A stretch of DNA of 8,828 nt from Acidobacteriota bacterium (GTDB taxonomy: Bacteria > Acidobacteriota > Terriglobia > UBA7540). Of this stretch, positions 6,569-8,828 are shown piece after piece. The notes under the pieces are model-generated. The model worked only from the letters and a program-made list of their open reading frames with translations, did no database searches and was not told the DNA's origin. A program made the translations under genes and the position numbers. The DNA lies in NCBI GenBank assembly GCA_021828245.1, contig JAKASC010000091.1:1-8828 (forward strand), read 5' to 3'. Positions within the stretch are counted from its first letter, which is position 1. Each line of letters starts with the position of its first letter.

Positions 6569-6605
6569 GTAGCGCTGAGGTGCGCGTCTTCCGCGCTCCT
6601 CAGCG
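6569..6605 (+). repeat. Solo REP-y, upstream of the RAYT gene
   Basis: GTAG, arm CGCTGAGG, T, GCGC, loop GTCTTCC, GCGC, T, arm CCTCAGCG. The stems are perfect apart from T·T. It is preceded by TTGG as the other solo copy is by CTGG. It is followed by GGCTTTTCC rather than GGCTCTTC. Confidence 0.85.
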
Positions 6606-6650
6606 GCTTTTCCGACACCCAACCGCCAACAGGTAGCGCTGAGGTGCGCG
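6606..6650 (+). repeat. 45-nt direct repeat, first copy (second at 6786-6830)
   Basis: Positions 6606-6650 and 6786-6830 are identical, offset by exactly 180 nt. The first 27 nt (GCTTTTCCGACACCC and following) continue from the tail of the solo REP at 6569-6605; the rest is the start of composites D and E. Confidence 0.85.
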
Positions 6651-6774
6651 CTTTTTGCGCTCCTCAGCGGCTCTTCTTATGCATTGCCCCGCGGCCTTTG
6701 CAGGATTCGCCCCCACCCACAATGAAGACTCACGAGCCGCAAAGGAAGCCAAACCGCGGCTACCTTTGCGCTAC
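6633..6774. repeat. BIME-like composite D (REP-y + REP-z)
   Basis: REP-y at 6633-6669 has perfect arms CGCTGAGG/CCTCAGCG and GCGC/GCGC with loop GCTTTTT. REP-z at 6738-6774 (minus strand) has perfect arms CGCAAAGG/CCTTTGCG and AGCC/GGCT. The 68-nt spacer has the variant CAGGATTCGCCCCC, shared with composite F. Confidence 0.85.
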
Positions 6775-6812
6775 CCCGCTGCCCAGCTTTTCCGACACCC
6801 AACCGCCAACAG

Positions 6813-6956
6813 GTAGCGCTGAGGTGCGCGTTTTGTGCGCTCCTCAGCGGCTCTTCTTATGCATTGCCCCGCGGCCCCCGCGGGATTCGTCCGCCAACCC
6901 GCAATGAAGACCCACGAGCCGCAAAGGAAGTCAAACTGCGGCTACCTTTGCGCTAC
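6813..6956. repeat. BIME-like composite E (REP-y + REP-z)
   Basis: REP-y at 6813-6849 is perfect in both arms, loop GTTTTGT. REP-z at 6920-6956 (minus strand) keeps the 8-bp arm, but the inner arm AGCC/GACT has one C·A mispair and the loop is GCAGTTT. The 70-nt spacer has CGGGATTCGTCCGCC, shared with composite A and not with the adjacent D. Its right end contains the -35 of the next gene. Confidence 0.85.
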
Positions 6957-6975
6957 CCTGCTTTTGAGGTAAACT
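6948..6975 (+). promoter_or_regulatory. Promoter of the 6983 gene with -35 inside REP-z, predicted leaderless
   Basis: TTGCGC (6948-6953) lies within the terminal arm of composite E. A 16-nt spacer leads to TAAACT (6970-6975), then 7 nt to the ATG at 6983. There is no Shine-Dalgarno sequence in the gap. Confidence 0.5.
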
Positions 6976-6982
6976 GACACTG

Positions 6983-7930
6983 ATGTCCGTTCCTCCCACG
7001 TCAGCCGAGGATTCGTGCGAGCTGTATCTGGCGCCGCATGGAAACTCTCTCTGGGTGCTCGTGCCGGACTGCCAAAATGTTCCCACGGTAGTCCCGTCGC
7101 CCCTTCTCATTAGAATTGCTTATTTGACAAGCCAAGGTGTCGCCGACCAAAATCAAATCAAAATTGCTGCGCAATCGCTACGCAACGACTGGCCGCTTTT
7201 GATGATGGTCCGTCACAGCCCTGACGGGGCACCATTCCGCAGCGGGATCATCTTTTTCCACGACCAAAGCCGGGTCATTCCTTGGCGAGCCGGTTCCTTG
7301 ACCGGACCCCAACTGAAGGCCCAGCTTTATCGCGCTTCCACGTCGAGGGGCATCCATCAATGGAACCATGAAGCGAAAAGCGGCCCACCAGGATACTTTC
7401 TAACCGGCTTGCCGAATTCGTCCGACCTCTGGCGTGTGATACGTATGGAACCAGACGCGGCTTTTCGCCTCGTTTTCACACTCGCCCCGGTCAAGCTTGC
7501 ACAAGGACTGCCGAACGTCCAGTTCGCACGACTGCAATCGCCTTTCCGTGGTGAGGCCGAACAGCATTGGTCCGAGTTCAAGAACCACCTCATGCAGCAC
7601 CAGTATTACGCTGTCGTGACTTCAGCAAAGAATGTTGCAGAAACCATCCTTGCTGCCCACCTTTCCACAAAGGGAATTTCCTTTCAACGCGACTTCGATG
7701 AAATGCTCCAGGCGCTTCGCGGCCAACTAGATCGTAAGGGCGGGGGAGCTGCCCCATTCAGTTATCTCGATTATCATTTGATGCACAAAATCCGGCTCCT
7801 CCATGCGCGGACGCATCCAGGTAAGGTCGCCTCAATGGGCCGCGCCATCAAGCCAGAGTTTGCACTGACCGTCGCTGAGGATCTCATCGAGGTACTCACG
7901 TCCTGCGGGTATGCCGACTCCGAACCGTGA
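6983..7930 (+). CDS. Accessory protein of unknown function with possible HEPN/DUF4145-like C-terminal domain
   Basis: This protein of 315 residues has no signal peptide or membrane helix. The N-terminal ~185 residues are mixed alpha/beta and not recognised (WVLVPDC, LLIRIAYLTSQG, SGIIFFHDQSRVIPW). From about 190 the chain looks all-helical: AEQHWSEFKNHLMQHQYYAVVTSAKNVAETILAAHL, a loop rich in Gly, then YHLMHKIRLLHARTHPGK and a last helix EFALTVAEDLIEVLTS. A yYxAvxxxAxxxxE helix, then R271-x6-H278, then a closing helix resembles HEPN or DUF4145 domains, many of which act as ribonucleases or occur in defence genes. This is pattern inference only. Codon choice looks more AT-tolerant than its neighbours (AGA, ATT and TTG codons near 7110-7130), which suggests recent acquisition. 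It lies between composites E and F in the REP island, and its stop is 5 nt before F. Confidence 0.75.
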   Translation: MSVPPTSAEDSCELYLAPHGNSLWVLVPDCQNVPTVVPSPLLIRIAYLTSQGVADQNQIKIAAQSLRNDWPLLMMVRHSPDGAPFRSGIIFFHDQSRVIPWRAGSLTGPQLKAQLYRASTSRGIHQWNHEAKSGPPGYFLTGLPNSSDLWRVIRMEPDAAFRLVFTLAPVKLAQGLPNVQFARLQSPFRGEAEQHWSEFKNHLMQHQYYAVVTSAKNVAETILAAHLSTKGISFQRDFDEMLQALRGQLDRKGGGAAPFSYLDYHLMHKIRLLHARTHPGKVASMGRAIKPEFALTVAEDLIEVLTSCGYADSEP

Positions 7931-7935
7931 AACAG

Positions 7936-8078
7936 CTAGCCCCGAGGTGCGCGCTTTTTGCGCTCCTCAGCGGCTCTTCTTATGCATTGCCCCGCGGCCT
8001 TTGCAGGATTCGCCCCCCACCCGCAATGAGGACTCACGAGCCGCAAAGGAAGCCAAACTGCGGCACCCTTCGCGCTAC
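7936..8078. repeat. BIME-like composite F, partly degenerate
   Basis: REP-y at 7936-7972 has CTAG in place of GTAG and arm CCCCGAGG against CCTCAGCG, so its outer stem is weakened; the inner GCGC/GCGC arm and loop are kept. REP-z at 8042-8078 (minus strand) keeps GTAG, but its arm is CGCGAAGG with a G opposite T, and the inner arm is TGCC/GGCT. The 69-nt spacer is of the D type. It looks like an older, decaying copy. Confidence 0.8.
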
Positions 8079-8095
8079 CCTACTCCGCCATGCCT

Positions 8096-8124
8096 TTGCC
8101 AAGGCGGGCGGGGGCGGTTACAAT
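8096..8124 (+). promoter_or_regulatory. secA: secA promoter, predicted leaderless
   Basis: TTGCCA (8096-8101, five of six matches to TTGACA), 17-nt spacer, TACAAT (8119-8124, five of six matches to TATAAT), then 7 nt to ATG 8132. A transcript starting 7 nt past the -10 would begin at 8131. An in-frame ATG at 8129 would then be upstream of the mRNA start. Confidence 0.65.
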
Positions 8125-8131
8125 AGGGATG

Positions 8132-8828
8132 ATGGCGACCTTTTTTCAAACTGCGCTAGGCAAGGTGTTGGGCACGAAGAACGAGCGCGACATCAAGCGC
8201 CTCAGCGGACGGGTGGCGGCGATTAACGCGCTCGAGCCGGAGATGCAGAAGCTTCCCGACGCCGAGTTTCCGCTGCGCACCGAAGCCCTGAAGAAGCGCC
8301 TGGCCGCCGGCGAATCGCTCGACGACCTGCTGGTGGAGGCCTTTGCGCTTTGCCGCGAGGCCGGCCGCCGCACGCTCTCCATGCGCCACTTCGACGTGCA
8401 ACTGATCGGCGGCATGGTGCTCCACGAGGGCAAAATCGCCGAGATGAAGACCGGCGAAGGCAAGACGCTCGTGGCCACGCTCCCGGTCTATCTGAATTCG
8501 CTCGAAGGCAAGGGCGTCCACGTGGTGACGGTCAACGATTATCTGGCTAACCGCGACGCCGCCTGGATGGGTCCGATCTACCGTCTGCTCGGGTTGAGCG
8601 TGGGCGTGATTGTGCATGACATGGAAGACGACGAGCGCCGCCTGGCCTACGGCTGTGACGTCACCTACGGCACCAACAACGAATTCGGCTTCGATTATCT
8701 GCGCGACAACATGAAGTTTGAACTGGCCGATTGCGTCCAACGCGGCCACCACTACGCCATCGTGGACGAAGTGGACTCGATTTTGATTGATGAGGCGCGC
8801 ACCCCGCTGATTATCTCCGGCGCGTCGG
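8132..8828 (+). CDS. secA: SecA preprotein translocase ATPase, N-terminal part (cut by window edge)
   Basis: SecA is the ATPase that drives secretory proteins through the SecYEG channel in the inner membrane. The first 232 residues are visible, all within the nucleotide-binding domain 1. They include a short N-terminal helix (MATFFQTALGKVLGTKNERD), LSMRHFDVQLIGGMVLHEGKIAEMKTGEGKT (82-112) with Walker A at about 105-112, THVVTVNDYLA-type sequence VHVVTVNDYLANRDAAWM (129-146), VTYGTNNEFGFDYLRDNM (177-194), and Walker B/DEAD region YAIVDEVDSILIDEARTPLIISG (208-230). All key residues look intact. ATG 8132 is chosen because it lies 7 nt after the -10 box; ATG 8129, one codon upstream, is the alternative. 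No Shine-Dalgarno sequence is seen. Exported proteins in this window (YceI-like, TonB_C, lipoprotein) are likely clients, as for any Sec substrate. Confidence 0.97.
   Translation, partial: MATFFQTALGKVLGTKNERDIKRLSGRVAAINALEPEMQKLPDAEFPLRTEALKKRLAAGESLDDLLVEAFALCREAGRRTLSMRHFDVQLIGGMVLHEGKIAEMKTGEGKTLVATLPVYLNSLEGKGVHVVTVNDYLANRDAAWMGPIYRLLGLSVGVIVHDMEDDERRLAYGCDVTYGTNNEFGFDYLRDNMKFELADCVQRGHHYAIVDEVDSILIDEARTPLIISGAS

Larger units (their letters stand above)
5909..6605 (-). mobile_element. RAYT cassette: transposase gene between two direct solo REP-y units
   Basis: Solo REP-y units at 5909-5945 and 6569-6605 lie in the same orientation (GTAG on the plus strand), one on each side of the minus-strand transposase gene. 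Neither has the REP-z partner of the composites. The whole is 697 nt, close to the size of compact IS200-like units. Confidence 0.65.
5740..8078. mobile_element. REP/RAYT island
   Basis: This stretch holds one RAYT transposase gene, ten REP hairpin units (four two-REP composites and two solo REPs) and one accessory gene. It lies between the RHGL-family gene and secA. All REP units share a GTAG-type end and a T-mismatched hairpin. The stretches 5729-5979 and 6502-6982 have no credible gene and consist mainly of these repeats. Confidence 0.8.

Noticed and set aside
6502..6618. N-terminal extension of the transposase to a start at 6618
   Set aside because: It would translate the solo REP hairpin and cross the promoter; Y1 transposases start close to the YFFVT strand, as the 6501 start gives.
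6500..6907. Plus-strand open frame of 135 codons across composites D and E
   Set aside because: It reads through the repeats, and its peptide (SAEVR.FCAPQRLFLCIAPRP) recurs wherever the repeat occurs, in several frames. No ribosome site is seen. It is an artefact of stop-poor repeat DNA.
5740..8078. CRISPR array
   Set aside because: The repeats have irregular spacing (tens to about 1000 nt), spacers are themselves repeated, and no cas genes are present.
7911..8226. Two overlapping plus-strand frames over composite F and the secA start
   Set aside because: Same repeat-derived peptide as above; they end out of frame inside secA.

Overview
The window is GC-rich bacterial chromosomal DNA. Three things suggest an Acidobacteriota-like genome: a DUF4382-type secreted lipoprotein, a gene of the 'ARK..RHGL' family that is common in soil phyla, and a SecA beginning with a GTKNERDIKRL-type N-terminus. 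This assignment is inference from protein style only; no rRNA or other marker is present.

Layout. (1) 1-1180, minus strand: a two-gene operon with a four-helix, histidine-rich b561-like membrane protein followed 9 nt later by a YceI-family secreted protein that runs off the left edge. Gene order matches the yceJ-yceI pairing known from enterobacteria. (2) 1353-4764, plus strand: a secreted protein made of two tandem TonB C-terminal domains, then a bicistron of a DUF4382-like lipoprotein and an unrecognised secreted protein, joined by a 4-nt ATGA overlap. (3) 4973-5728: a basic cytoplasmic protein of the RHGL family, with its own promoter. (4) 5740-8078: a REP/RAYT island. It holds a REP-associated tyrosine transposase (5980-6501, minus strand) between two solo REP hairpins, four copies of a ~145-nt two-hairpin composite (BIME-like), and one lower-GC-looking gene (6983-7930) with a possible HEPN-like C-terminus, bracketed by composites. 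(5) From 8132 to the right edge: the 5' part of secA.

The most informative structure is the repeat family. Ten REP units share one architecture: a GTAG tetranucleotide, an 8-bp arm, a T·T mismatch, a 4-bp arm and a 7-nt loop. Two sequence classes, here called y and z, differ mainly at stem positions that change in matched pairs, so the fold is supported by covariation within the window. GTAG next to a mismatched hairpin is the hallmark of REPs recognised by RAYT (TnpA-REP) proteins in enterobacteria, and a RAYT gene sits inside this island.

A second pattern concerns promoters. The RAYT gene, the 6983 gene and secA each have a TTGC-type -35, a 16-17 nt spacer and a -10 hexamer ending exactly 7 nt before the ATG. 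This predicts leaderless mRNAs. For the 6983 gene, the -35 lies inside a REP.
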